DNA of 64,000 nucleotides from Didymodactylos carnosus (taxonomy: Eukaryota; Rotifera; Eurotatoria; Philodinida; Philodinidae): positions 1 to 64,000 of the forward strand of contig CAJNOQ010000114.1 in the NCBI GenBank assembly GCA_905250885.1, given 5' to 3'. The notes beneath the pieces were generated by a model that was not told the origin of the DNA, ran no database searches, and saw only the letters and a program-made list of their open reading frames with translations. The position numbers and the translations under genes are program-made. Every line of letters begins with the position of its first letter. Position 1 is the first letter of the stretch. This document shows, one piece after another, positions 35,615 through 48,166 of this stretch.

Positions 35615-36412
35615 CTATGCTTGTTGTACATAATTATTTGATGATATTATATATGAAGCATTTAATTGTGTTTTTCGTTCGACAAATCCAGTAACAATGG
35701 TGTTTATAATTGCTTGTAGTAGAGTTAAAACGAATACCGTAATTAATAATGCATTTAATACTTGTGACGAATTATTACATAAATAAAGAGTACTATGACT
35801 TCTTTTATCTGAATTACACATATCCGTGGCAACAATCATGATGGCAAATGCAAGTACAATTGCTACAAATATCATCTGCCATACAAAAGCACGAAATAAT
35901 TTTTGAACAGCTATTGTTCGTGCACGAGCAACCATCGCTAAAGTACTACAACCAACACCGAATACCAAAGTACCGGCCCAAAATCCATAATAGTAATAGA
36001 CAATAACATTTGAAGCTAATAAGCCAATTTGTAAGCCGATTGCAGTAACTCCGAATAGAGTTGTAATAATTCCATTAATGACTAAGTAACTTTGTAATTT
36101 TTTTAGCAATGAACTTGGCACTGATGGTGGTGACAGTGAGAATGTAATAACATTTGTTGTCGACCCTGATATTTGACTATCAGGTGGTCCAGGATAATTC
36201 GAATGTTGTTCGGCATATGGATAATGTTCAATATAAGATGGTGGTGGTCCATCATATCCATGTCTAGAATAGATATCGTCTATTTTATAAACAACGCTCG
36301 GATATGATGGTGGTGGTGGTTGTATATCAACATTATTATTTTTATTATTATTATTTAATTGTTGTTGTTCTTGATTGAGTTCTGTCATACTACATGGAAG
36401 ATATTTGTTCAA
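35615..36412 (-). CDS. four-pass membrane protein with PPxY motifs
   Basis: The single exon has 265 codons. The N-terminal 100 residues are polar and disordered, with an Asn-rich run and two PPxY-type motifs (PPPPSYPS near 33-40 and GPPPSYIE near 55-62) that could recruit WW-domain proteins such as Nedd4-type ubiquitin ligases. Four hydrophobic helices follow (about 108-131, 138-160, 168-190 and 218-242). A loop between helices 3 and 4 carries two Cys (MCNSDKR, LYLCNN), and the tail is short. The layout resembles CD20/MS4A-like or other tetraspan proteins but I cannot name the family. ATG at 36412; a second Met (CSMTELN) at residue 9 could also start it. No frame breaks. Codon use is normal for the region, so it looks like a working gene. 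Confidence 0.75.
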   Translation of the reverse strand: MNKYLPCSMTELNQEQQQLNNNNKNNNVDIQPPPPSYPSVVYKIDDIYSRHGYDGPPPSYIEHYPYAEQHSNYPGPPDSQISGSTTNVITFSLSPPSVPSSLLKKLQSYLVINGIITTLFGVTAIGLQIGLLASNVIVYYYYGFWAGTLVFGVGCSTLAMVARARTIAVQKLFRAFVWQMIFVAIVLAFAIMIVATDMCNSDKRSHSTLYLCNNSSQVLNALLITVFVLTLLQAIINTIVTGFVERKTQLNASYIISSNNYVQQA

Positions 36413-37420
36413 ATACTTGTACTATTTATTTACATGATGTACAATATTCGTTTTGATATAAAAAACAAAAGAAAACTTCTGAAGTAGTCAAGCATAGCAA
36501 AATATCCTATCATCCTGCTAGGCAAAAAGAGAGAGAAAAATTATGTCATATGACGAGATGCTTTTTTCGTTTATACTGACAATGATGAACCATGTAAAGA
36601 TTTATTATTAGTAGTATTAGTATTATTATACGTAAGAGAAAAAGAAAAGTACATATAATAAAAATGTACTTAATAGAAGCTTATCATGAACGTGTTCAAT
36701 GGAAATGATGATCATTACAATAACCAAATTTTATATTATGTGAAGAGACAAAAATAATACTTCTATAGTTATCATTCGAATAAACTGTTCAGTAGTTTTT
36801 CACATTAAACATTTTTTCATAAATTGAAAATTACATTTTCCAAAAAAATGAATGTTTTTTTTTTAGTATTTGTTCATGCATAACGCTTAATGATTAGCTA
36901 CAAAAACTATTAATGGCTCATATTTATATAGTTTTATTATGCGAGTAAAACCTTGCTTTCAAGTTCTTAATCGATTAACAGTAATTATGTTTTAAAAATT
37001 ACGAATAGAAGAATAGACCAAACATTCACTTCTATCAAAGACGTGATGAAACGTATGTTTAAACTATAGTATAAAATATGTATAAAATTAATGCAAATAA
37101 TATTATTTATTATGTTATCGAAATCATTCTCATTTTTCTATCGAAACAACGATCATTATCATTTTTTTGGCAATAAAAGTACAGATTTTCCGCTAACATG
37201 TAGTCAATTATCACTAAACAAATATCTTATTTGGACATCAGTTAAAACCTAGTTAGAAAATTTTTCTCCTACTATCATGGTGCGTACAATTGTGAAGCTG
37301 TTCTCATACATAGCATCTATTATTATTGTCGCTCATTGTGGCATAATGTCAAGATTATCAAGTCAAGGTTGTAATTTACTTCAATTTGCCAATATGATAT
37401 ACAAACGAACTGGACACTCT
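36413..37420. other. upstream DNA of the four-pass protein gene
   Basis: AT-rich DNA upstream of the minus-strand gene. TTATTATTAGTAGTATTAG-type microsatellite sequence lies near 36,601. No gene seen. Confidence 0.45.
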
Positions 37421-38041
37421 TACGAGGGAACCTCTCGAGGTGATTAAACGCTTTTGGCTCGAAATCTTGTGGGTTATGGGTTATCGATCATGCTGATTCT
37501 GAATGGAAGCCATATGGATGGCCATTGGTCATTCGAAAACTCGGTTTTCTTGAAAACCAGTTTTTCAGAAACTCTAAAATAAAACCAGAACCTTTCTTAA
37601 TGAATCATGATTGTAGCCCGCAAATTTATGATTAAAATGAGACATCTCCCAGCTCTACACGATCTTTCTTTGCAAAGTTACAGAATTTACAAGAAAAGCC
37701 CTGAATCATTCAGACTGCATGTTCATTGTCAGTTCAAGGAAAAAAGTAATTTAAAGCTTTTATTGTAAATTCTATAACTTTGCAAAGAAAGGCGGTGTAG
37801 AGCTGGGAGAGGTCTCATTTTAATCACAAATTTGCAGGCTACAATCATGATTCATTAAGAAAGGTTCTGGTTATATTTTAGAGTTTCTGAAAAACTGGTT
37901 TTCAAGAAAATCGAGTCTTCGAGTGGCCAAGGGCCATCCCTATGGTCATATTCAGAATCAACATGGTCGATAACCCATAACCCACAACCCACAAGATTCC
38001 GAGAAAAAAGCGTTTTGTCACATTGAGAGGTTCCCTCGTTA
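37421..38041. repeat. 621-bp palindrome, founder of a dispersed family
   Basis: It starts TACGAGGGAACCTCTCGAGG and ends with the mirror TTCCCTCGTTA. The arms are about 275 bases long (to about 37,697 and from about 37,765) and differ only at scattered bases. Pieces of it occur at 17982-18036 (end), 26,420-26,600 (inner arm) and 15,270-15,330 (middle). No coding frame. Class unknown. Confidence 0.85.
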
Positions 38042-41000
38042 CACAAACTACAATAGTTAGAATGTAGATGCTATAGATCTTTGCTGTAAAAACATGACAA
38101 TTGTTATGATTCTGTCGATATTGATAAAACGTTCATTTATTGACGACGAGGCCAGGTGACACAAGTTTCTTCTTAACATAAGAAATGAGGAGAAGTAGCA
38201 ACTGAGTATAATCAAGAGAAAATGGGTAGAAAACAATGACGTTATAGATTATTTGATTGTTCACCGAAATTATCTACTTATCCATGATCCATGGATAAAA
38301 ACACAGATTTAGTTCAATATTGAACTATGTTGAACGTTCATGCTCAGTGTTAAACAGATGTTCGAAATAAGATGAACCGTTTTTTTTATAACCTATATCT
38401 CATTATAGCTATTAAAAAATTAAAAATTTTATAAAAGACGTTTCTGTAGGATTAAATGACAAGATTTTGTTATGATCTTGTGACATTTTAGAAATATCAG
38501 TAGTGTCACATTCTGTTAGTCGAGACAAGAATAAGAGTCAAAGTGATTTCTGCAAAACAAGTACTATATAGTAATTATTTTCCATCTCCTACTAAGATTC
38601 CGCATTAAAGTAAGGTGATCTGCCCAATTCATGAGAGGAAATCCTTCAAAAAGACCTTAAACTTTCAGAATATGATCCGATATATAGATATAATACTTGA
38701 AAGGCTGAAAAACTGCTAAGTTCATCCTTCTTTTTTTTGACGCTTTTCCAGAACCTATCAGGAGGGGGATTTTTTTTTTACGTCTGTCAATATATAAATC
38801 AGGTAGCACGATAGTAGTATTTTCTGCAAGTTTCAGGCCGTGTTTGTAAATTATGAACCAGATGTGAATATTTTATTTTGTACGATCAAACCAGGGTATC
38901 ATATTCTCTAGATTTTTCCAGTTTTTGCTAATAACAAACATTGCCGCAAGGTTTAGAATGATCGATAATCTATATTTTCACTAATTTTCGAGATTTGCGG
39001 AGTCTAACATATCAAGTGAGTTATGAATGTTTCAGAAAAACCATGCCTTTATAGTTTTGTCTACAATATGTAGCATTCTGATACATTTTGATTGATATCT
39101 AATTTTATCTGTTTTCATCCATTAGAAGATACACTTAGATATTAGTAAAAAGCTGCAGGTTTTTGCCTCTTTTCATTCAAAAAGTGGTCACTGCCACTAT
39201 ATTTTAAATAATTAATTGTTGCTTCTGCTCTATGTTTAATTTTTACTGTATTTTGCGTTTAAATGTGTGCAGATGACATACTGATATAGTTCTGAATAAT
39301 ATTGATAAGTTTAAAACGAAGAATGAGAAATATTTTCGACAAAAAGTAGAAGAAAAATGGAAAACTTTAACATTCTATAATGAAAAAAAGAAGTGAGAAA
39401 CAGACGTTACTGTTGTGCGTGCACAATCTCAAAAGATACAGATATAGATATTCTTGTGTCAAAATTGAATACTCATCTGTGTATGTTTTTGTCATCTATA
39501 GATGTCAAAATAATTATTCTTTTTCTTTTAATATCAAGGGAGAAAAAACCTTATCAAAACGGTAATCCATTTTATTCCAATAAAAAAGTATATCTGTTTT
39601 CTTCTACGTCTTACCTAATGAACTTCTACCTACACATTAATATTTTTTTCTCTTTACTCAAAAACAATTTATATCGTGATTAAAAAAATGTATTGCGAGA
39701 GAAAGAGTAGAGTATTTCATTATAGACAACAATGTTTTGTTTCTTTTACAAGTAGGATTTAATTCAAAAATAAAAAATGATTACGTTATGATTGTGAAAG
39801 ATTAGTTTATAAAAATGCTCGATTACACAGTGTCAATAGAGAGATTTAGTTAATAACTGAAAATGTCTAATAAAGAGCTTTTTGCGTAAACTGATTAATA
39901 GTATTACTTAAATAATTCCATTTTACTATGGGTTGAACAATGGATAGTTTTACTATAAAAAAATTGTATAAATAATAATGATAAGTAACAACTACCAAAA
40001 ATAATCAAACTTGGAACAGTTTTTGGAAAAGTAAATAACAATCACTTTTTACTTTTTACACGTCTTTTTTCAATACATATCGCATCATTAAGATGAAATA
40101 TTCTATGGCACTACAATTCCTAGAGAAAAACGTGCCATTTACACCAACGATATTACCATCAAACGTTTATGTTATCCCGAGCCTATATGGCCCATGAAAA
40201 AAATTGACATGTTTTCCTGATCCATTTGTCTCGTATATTGAATTTCGGATTGGAGAATTCAAACATGGAGATATCGTCCAATCAGCATATACTTAAAAAT
40301 AAATGCTAGGTTTGTACATGGGGCAAGATTTTTCTTCTATGTGTCACGAACGTGTCTGTCTCGCCTGGCAGAATTCTGCTCTTTCCCACTGGAGACTAAT
40401 TACCATGGATAATAAATTCAAAAGTTTACAATCAGCTGAATATGAAGAGTTTATGAAAATAAATCGTTAATTTGGCCGATGGTCTTCCTTTTATGGACAG
40501 GGAGATACATCCAGTCAATGATCACATCACTAAAGTGAAACACATACACATCTGATGATCGATTTAGTTAAACGAAGGATGATAAAATATAACGATGAAT
40601 ATGTTATCTGCAAGCTATAGGATTAATTCTAACTCTCACTTTTTCTCTGTCCAGCCGTCTATTATTAATATCATCTACTATAGCAATCGCATTACCTGAT
40701 GAAACACCATACCTCAATAGTAAACTAGTAGGAAAAAGATATTTTAGTTATATTGCAGTCAACAATGTTTAGAAATGGATTCGTGTCGATCTTCTACTGT
40801 GAGAATACATACATATTTATCATGGATGACTTAATAACAACAACGCTAGTATAAGTACACCAAAAACATGATGCAGAAACATTTTTAAGTTCGTGATTTG
40901 ATCAGTCTCTAGTCGCATTATAAATTATTGATATTCAGTGATTTCATTGTCCCTGTCTTTTTTTCTATAGTTGTGTACATTTAGTGAATATTTAAAAGTT

Positions 41001-41239
41001 TTATTAAGAATACAAAAAGAAAAATACCATAAGAATCACATATATACAGAAAACCAAGCACAAGAAATAAGATTACTATATGTCTGAATCTATTCTAAAT
41101 CACGAGAGAGCGTAATTAAAAAGAGAGAAAAACAAAGATAGGAGTAGTGATAGTCATCCAAAAAGTCTGTTCATGTGACACTAATGGATGGGCTAGATTA
41201 AAGTGGACAACTTTGTTTTCGAGGCAATAAAAATTCTTT
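38042..41239. other. gene-poor animal DNA, 3.2 kb
   Basis: AT-rich with short chance frames. I recognise no exon, RNA gene or clear inverted repeat. Confidence 0.45.
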
Positions 41240-42215
41240 TAAAGGGAGAGCTTCCCACTCCGTTTTTTCTATCAGTTTGTAGAGGACACTCTGAAGTATA
41301 TATTTCAGTACTTTTTCGGGTATCGGACCTGTAGTTTTTCAGAAAATAATTTTTTAAGTTTAATCTCGGTTTTTTGCTTCATTTTTAAAAGTTTAATAAA
41401 ATTTTCAGATTTCTATATATAACCTCGGTTTTGATGTTAATCGATAGAGAACATCAAGATGTATCTACAAAAAATTCGGTCAAGCTTTGACTGAGTAATT
41501 CCGCTTTGACCTGCCCGATGGCATTTTGGAGCAAGAAGTATTTTTAAAAACACCTTGAACCAAAGTTCGCACGAAGGAAGTATTTTCAGGGAAAAGTGCG
41601 GGTACGAAAGTTGTTCAGAATCAGATTCTCTGGAATATGAACGAAGGATTTTTAAAAACTCATTAAACTCGATTTTTAATTAATTTTTTTAAAAATTTTT
41701 AAAAATTAATTACTTAAAAAAATATTGTTAAATTTTTGAGCACGGGAGTGTTATAAAAAAATTCTAATGAATGAATTGGATTCTAAAACTCTTAAGCTAG
41801 TTAGTCTTGTAGCTCGTGAAAGTCTCTGTCAGGTGAGGTATAGCTTAAATTCTTTTGTTGAGTCCTTATTTTGCAAATGGGACTGTAAGCTAGTAGAATA
41901 GGCTAAATTAACCTTAATTAGTGCTAATTAGTCAATAAGAGGAAGGAAAGAACAAAAATGTTTACATATTTTCTAATAGTAAATATTCTTCACACATTCT
42001 CTATCGATCTACACAAGAACCAAGTTTTTATGATGAATGGAGAATGGAGAGGAATTCTTTTAATAATAGTCCCTTGTTCAAAAACTTAACAATATTTTTT
42101 AAAGTAATTAATTTTTTTCTCAGCCAAATAAGCCGGTAAGCCGGAAAAACTTCAGGACATATACCTCGAAGTGTCCTCTACAAACTGGGAAGGTTGGGCG
42201 AAAACCTAAGTGGGG
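41240..42215. repeat. long inverted-repeat element enclosing another repeat
   Basis: The outer arms (about 41,245-41,320 and 42,125-42,215) mirror TTTGTAGAGGACACT and a run of CTTTTTCGG type. The interior includes the dispersed repeat 41410-41632 and AT-rich filler. The arms have diverged. Confidence 0.5.
41410..41632 (-). repeat. dispersed repeat, copy 2
   Basis: Reverse-orientation match to 22955-23180, sharing ATCTGATTCTGAACAACTT and GGTTCAAGGTGTTTTTAAAA-like blocks. Confidence 0.7.
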
Positions 42216-42229
42216 ACATCGTCCTCCCT

Positions 42230-43097
42230 TAAAGTCCGATTTTGAGCTCCTTCGATAGAGAATTCATTGCTTTACAAAACTGTCGACTTTGTTTTTCAAA
42301 TAAAATTTTCTTGTCGACTCAAAATTTAAAAGATTAACATACAGTGGGCATTTAGACGGCATTTTGCACGATTGGACGATTGAATAGGTGTTATAACGCC
42401 TATTCAATCATCCAATCGTGCGACGATTAAAAGATGAAAAATGATGAAAAACTTTTAATAACGATTCCGCTCAAATTTCAAATATGCCGCAAAGTTCTTC
42501 ATAAAATTCTGCATCTTTGATGTATGCTTCAGAACATGTTTCTAAAATAAAAGAAATACTTGCGAGAAAAATTTTTGAAGTAAAAAACGTGAAAACTGAA
42601 AAAATCCCTTTTCTGATAGATCTATGCCATTGTTCTTTTTTAATTCGAAACAACTCAAAAGGTTTCCTTGTTCAACTTAACAGTTATACCATTTTGTTCA
42701 GAATTCAATTCTGTATGCAACCGCTTGAGAATAAACGTTTCATAGACCAAGTCTGGCTTTAGAAAGCATGATTTTCCAAAAAGCGTCCAAAAATACCATT
42801 AGATGTTAGTTCCAAGCCATTTTCTCCTGAATGATAGCACCAGGAACCTTGAAAAATTCGTGGAAGCACAGAGCACAAAATTTTCTATTTACTGATGTTA
42901 AATACTTTACTTTTATCATGAAAATTGATCAGCTTACACAAATCGATCGATGGCTGCAGAAAATAGGAGATCGCAGTTGGACGATTGAGCAGGTATTAAT
43001 CTTTTAAGTTTTACACCGGCAAGAAAAAATTATTTGGAAAACAAAATCGACAGCTTTGTAAAGCAATGACTTCTCTATCGAATGAGCTCAAAATCGG
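42230..43097. repeat. inverted-repeat element
   Basis: The arms mirror CCGATTTTGAGCTC, TCGATAGAGAA and TTGCTTTACAAA (left 42,230-42,310; right about 43,020-43,097). The word TTGGACGATTGA and its variants lie inside both arms. No coding frame. Confidence 0.6.
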
Positions 43098-43208
43098 GTT
43101 TTAAAAGGATTTGTATTGCCTTAAAAACAGAAAACAAAATTGATCGGTAATAAATAAACATCGATAGTTGCTGAAACAAGAGCTGACGGCTCTCATCATA
43201 CTCAAAAT

Positions 43209-44119
43209 TAAGGATGTGCGGTAACCGGTAATTTACCGTCGGTAACGGTAAAAGCCTTTTCACCGCGGTAACGGTACGATGAATTTACCGAAACATTAGA
43301 TTACCGGTAACGGTAAAAAATTTTTTACCAAAGGTCCGGTAAATACTTTTTACCGAATTTTTCTCCAGTAAAGTTTTTTTTACCGACTTTTATGTTTTTT
43401 ATTTTGTTTTTATTTCTTTATTCCCTTCTAATTTTGACCATGCGGTGATATAAATTCATGCATTCTGCGTTAGGTGAGGGTGAGTGTGAGCGTTTAGTAT
43501 ATCTGGACGATTAATGCAGAATCGTGTTAATCTCAAAGCTAATGGGTTTAGCTATAGTATGTTCCTGAAAGACAAACTTTAATTAATTCTAATAGACGAT
43601 ATTTTTGAATAGAAAAAGAATACGTAGCGTCAAAATTTGAACTGTTGTTCATGACTCAGATTACTTTTATGCATTTGTCTGGAGAACATTTAGAAACACA
43701 AGCATTAGAGTCATTAAAATATGATATAGGTAGTTTTTTAGATATATTTGATCTCCTCCTTACTTAAGAAAATCAAAATCTGTATTGTCGCTAACTCCCT
43801 ACCTCTAGGCCGATTATATAATATACGGTCCTTTCTGAAGCAAACAACATTTACTGAAACGAGACAACGGTAAAAAAATTTACCGGAAAAATGAACGGTA
43901 ATAGTTTTTTACCGAGACAAAAAATCGGTAACGGTAGAAGAGGTCTTACCGTACGAAATTTACCGCGGTAACGGTAAGATGAATTTACTGAAAAGCGAGA
44001 TTACCGCAGTAACGGTAAAAAACTTTTTACCGTACTAAATTTACCACGGTAGCGGTAAAATATTTTTACCCGTTACCGCGGTAACGGTAAACGGATTTAC
44101 CGGTTACCGCACATCCCTA
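43209..44119. mobile_element. non-autonomous hAT-type DNA transposon, 911 bp
   Basis: The element is flanked by an exact 8-base target duplication CTCAAAAT (43201-43208 and 44120-44127). Its ends are TAAGGATGTGCGGTAACCGG and, mirrored, TAGGGATGTGCGGTAACCGG. The TARGG start and 8-base duplication are hAT traits. Just inside both ends are many copies of GGTAACGGTAAA and TTTACCG in both directions (about 43,220-43,390 and 43,865-44,110), the kind of subterminal array that hAT transposase binds. The middle has no transposase frame, so it needs an enzyme from elsewhere. The clean duplication suggests a fairly recent insertion. Confidence 0.9.
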
Positions 44120-44133
44120 CTCAAAATAATACA

Positions 44134-44735
44134 TTAAAAATTTTCCACAGTTTCCCTTTTCTCCCCACAAACATACTCAGATGTAGCTTCTATACGAGGG
44201 AGATGGATAGCCCAATCTTGTACAAGTTCAGTCAACGGATTAACCTGCCATTTATCGATTGAATGAGCTACTTCCAATTGCATTGATATTAATTCTCGGT
44301 TCTCAGTGAGTTCTAATTTTGCTTTGTACATCAAAGCAACTGTATAATACAACGATGTTTCCCATTTGCAATATGCTGAAAATAGTTGCCAAGTTTTAGA
44401 AACTTATTAATGCAACCTTCTTCAGCACATTCACAAAATACAAGCGATTCTTCTTGCTCATTTTCATCGCTGGTAGAAGCAACTGTATCGGTTGTGAAAA
44501 ATTTTGGATCGTTAGTTGATTCAGAACTAAATAAATACGGTGACCGTTGAGATTGAGGCGGTTCATCACAATGCAACTGAGAATTATTGAATGTTGTTAC
44601 TTTAGTCAATACAAATTTCTGGGAGTTTTTATCTGGCAAAATGCGGCGGCATTCAAGGAATTCAATACCCCAGCTAGGATTAGCTGGTTCAACAAACAAT
44701 GAGGAGCATTTGTTACGGGATGTTTTACATTTACG
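44134..44735 (-). pseudogene. C2H2-type zinc-finger protein remnant
   Basis: Read on the minus strand, one frame (44735 to about 44350) encodes EPANPSWGIEFLE and later FCECAEEGCINKFLKLGNY followed by FQHI-x3-GKH. This is a C-x4-C-x12-H-x5-H-like finger (CAEEGC...FQHIANGKH) seen in a group of unnamed invertebrate proteins. The homology continues in the next frame as YYTVALMYKAKLE to a stop at 44134. The frame changes right after GKHR, so the copy is broken. The upstream end runs into a run of 11 C at 44736-44746. There is no intron signal at the change. It lies 14 bases from the hAT element. Confidence 0.55.
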
Positions 44736-44746
44736 CCCCCCCCCCC

Positions 44747-46184
44747 GGGTCAGAAATCTATGTCGACAATGTCAAAGTGTGCTACGATTTTTGAATTTCT
44801 CATTTACAGATTTCTGGTGCTTAACAGAACTTTAAAGTCCGAAAAATTCTTGGAAGGTTTCTTAGAAATCCTCACTTCTACCAAAAGTAGAAGCATAATT
44901 CAAAAATCGGACTCTGTCAAGTCCATAGGTGTTATCTACAAATTAAAAAAAAATTTTCTTTCTTTGATGTACCGTTACGGCGAATTCCTGCACGTGGCGA
45001 AAGCCCTGAACTAAAAAACAGTCTTAACAGAAACGCAAAATAAGTTCTGATTCTGTTAAATGCATTTTTCTTAAAAACTCTTTGAGCGTTAAATAATTTG
45101 TTGATATTTTGCTAGAGGTTATCGCTCATGAAGGACCTAATGAACATGTGCGCGGACATGTGTGGCACATGCCTGCGCTTATGCAATACAAGTGCAAAAA
45201 AGCCATTTTTTTGCTATAGGACTTATGGAAAACTCGCTCAAAACCAATGAAAAACTTGTCCTATCGATACAAAAATTATACTATTAGAAAGTAGACATTG
45301 TGGGCTATCCAGCCATGTGCTCCTCGCAAAGTTGATATTTTGATGAAAATCGGCATTTCTGAGGCTTAAAGACGACGGGCATTGAGGGGCTTAAAGAACG
45401 ACGGGCATTGCTTTTTATTACAGCTGAATATCTATCACACAGACATTTGCCCGATTGAGGATCACAAAATCGAGTTTTTCAATATTTATTTTCGTTTCTT
45501 TAATTATTTGCGAAATGACAAGAACAGTATAGGCATAGTGATAACAGCGAGCATTGTCAATTGTCGAATAAAACAACGTTTGAGACTGTCATTATTCATA
45601 TTTCATTCTCAAAAGAATATCATTAATAATGGCAGTGACTACTAAGCTATCCTGAGTGCATTGGTCGAAAACATGAATGAAAATTTTATATGGCTAATTA
45701 TCACGAACAGAAGTGCTGTTAGGTTCAGTTGTGGACAAAAATAAATATTGAAAGACTCAATTTTTGTGATCCTTAATCAGGCAAAGATTCGTGTAATAGA
45801 TATACGTCTTCTACGCTGCGTTTGTATGTCTCTTTGAATATTACTACATATATTATACCTTATTTGGTTATGAACTGAACACAAATCAATAAGATACTCT
45901 AGAGCTTTTTTTATTCATTATTTCAACGTATAAAGATATTTTATTTATTTTTCAAACACTTTATTTTTATCTCTAAAACAAAACTTAACATTAAAAAACA
46001 ATACAACAACGATACATATAGTTATGTTCAATTATAACCGGGTTAATTCAAATGTTAAAAACAACAAACAAAGATAAACATACCTAGATACAAAAAAATA
46101 AAAAATCTGGATTTTTTATCGTACACAAAAAGAGAGCGAGATTGCTTCCGTCAAATCACCGAATATATATTTGTCACTGAATTA
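44747..46184. other. animal intergenic DNA
   Basis: No gene supported. It contains the inverted repeat 45428-45803 and, at the right end, AT-rich DNA with AATAAA on the minus strand near 45,945 that could end the Rubicon-homology transcript. Confidence 0.45.
45428..45803. repeat. 376-bp inverted-repeat element
   Basis: The arms of about 70 bases mirror ATATCTATCACA, GATTGAGGATCACAAAA and AATATTTATTTT-type blocks. No coding frame of its own. Confidence 0.6.
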
Positions 46185-48166
46185 CTAATTATTATCATAG
46201 TCAATAGCACAACGTTGTTCTGTTCTCGCGATACATCGATAACATTTTGGACAATCTTTATCAACAAATTGATAACATTTGTTATGATAGATCGCTGAAC
46301 ATTTGTGACAACATGAAATAAAATTTAAATCATCAAATGGATACAATATTTCTTTTCGATTTTTACATATTTCACAAAAATATCCTTTTTGAGAACATAG
46401 TACACAAGTTAAAACGTGTGTTTTAGCATTAATAATTGTATTATTTAATGTTAAATGTAATTTTTTTAATGTAACAATATCATGTAATGAATAGGTATGT
46501 ATTGATTGATACAAATGATCTTTTGGCCACAGATCTCGAAGAAAACAATCTTCAATTAAAGCATTGCTCTTTTCTAAAATACTACATGTTTTTAAATAAT
46601 TATAGAGCGATTTCAATTGAATACGTTGTGATTTAACAAGAAATAATCGTCTGGATAATGTATATAATTCTGCATTATCATTTTGAATATCGAATAGTGG
46701 ATAGTGAAAATTTGATTCAATAATATATTTTGCTCGTCGACATACAGGATATTTTCTTATATCAAAATTATTTATAATTTTAGCTGGTATAACGGTTGTA
46801 TTCCCTAAATGACACGATTTACAATATATATCTCCATAATAATAGCAACGACGAGCATTTGATGGTGACATCTTTTTTTTGCAACAGCTACATAAAAAAT
46901 TTTGTTCGGAGGGTGTTGTATGAGGAAATTCTAAATGATAACAATTATTTTATTTTGAATTTATAATAAAACAAAAAGTCATTGCAATTACCTTTAATAT
47001 ACAACGTATGTTCAATTGGTTGATCAAATGATAAGACTTCATAATCTTCCAAATCCTCAACAGGTGTATATGTACACGAATGAGAGGTATCATCGGTATT
47101 ATTTAATGATAAAATATCGTCAACCTCTTCCAGATCTTCACTTGAATCAGATAGTATAGACTGATTTCCATAACCTAAATAAAAAGAGTTTTAAAATTAT
47201 TTTAAAATAAAACTAATCAATATGATAATTGAACACTACTAAAACTATTAGATTTATTATTTAATATTATATTTTTAAATATATTTTAAATATTAATTGT
47301 TTTTCAAAAAAAAACAATTTTTGACAAACCTTCGGTCCAACCGCATGTGAATGGTGATAAAGAATTTCCGTATGAATCAAATGATGAACGTTGTGTTAAA
47401 GTTCCATTCGATGGAACATCAACAGGATTTGTTACAGATGTTGCTGGTGATGATGATGAGAATGATGAATGAGTTGTACGTTGTGTACTGACAGATGGCA
47501 TTAGACAATTTTCACATGGAACGAGATTAGAAGATTCGTCGATTGTCATAGAATCACCCCCATTGTCACATGTAGTCCAGCAAGGATTCATTGGAATTGA
47601 AGATGATGTCTTTGATTCTGACTTATGACGAATATGGTTAATCTATACAAAAAAAAAAGAACAGAAAATCATTTTTTATTTTTATTTTTTTTCATCCTAA
47701 AATTCAAAGTAACCAGTTATTTATTAGTAGAATGACAATACGTTTGTTTAGTATTAGGTTAAATAATTCTTTCAACAAACACTTATCGTCCACAACTGCT
47801 TTAGTGCAACTATAGTAAATAGGTCAATAAATCTTCACCTTTGGTAGAATGAAGCACAAGCACGTCAGGATAGCATAAGCGTGTTTAACTTAGTATCAAA
47901 CAGAAGATAACATTCATAAATAAAAGATAAATTTTCTACACGTTCTTCATTATTGAATGAAGCTGTAACAAAAAGTGAACTATAACACTATGTCATTAAA
48001 CTTTTGGCTGTACTGAACTTGACCCCTCATTAATAGATCAATGAGAACTAATAAAGTTTAATTTATAATAAATATTTAGTACATTACATAAACTTACAGT
48101 AATAGTAAATTTGCTTTCGACAACAGACCAAAATAGACCAAATTCACGAAATGTTTCTTTTTTCAT
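46185..48166 (-). CDS. Rubicon-homology (RH) domain protein, 4 exons
   Basis: Exons on the minus strand: 48166-48098, 47642-47330, 47174-46992 and 46930-46185. Introns are 455, 155 and 61 bases with GT..AG ends; the total is 437 codons including the stop. The C-terminal half (about 195 to the end) is an RH domain: CSCCKKKM, YCKSCHLG, then IPAKIINNFDIRKYPVCR, PLFDI, HVLTCVLCSQKGYFCEICKN, a CCHKC pair and CPKCYRC. These are the zinc ligands and helical core of Rubicon, Pacer, PLEKHM1 and DEF8, which bind RAB7 on late endosomes and autophagosomes. The N-terminal part is Ser/Thr/Asp-rich and disordered. No RUN domain is visible, so it is shorter than Rubicon and nearer DEF8 or Pacer in size. The first exon (MKKETFREFGLFWSVV) is less certain. 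Confidence 0.85.

Noticed and set aside
44587-45014. Plus-strand frames over the zinc-finger remnant
   Set aside because: Antisense shadows with no family likeness, crossing the C run.
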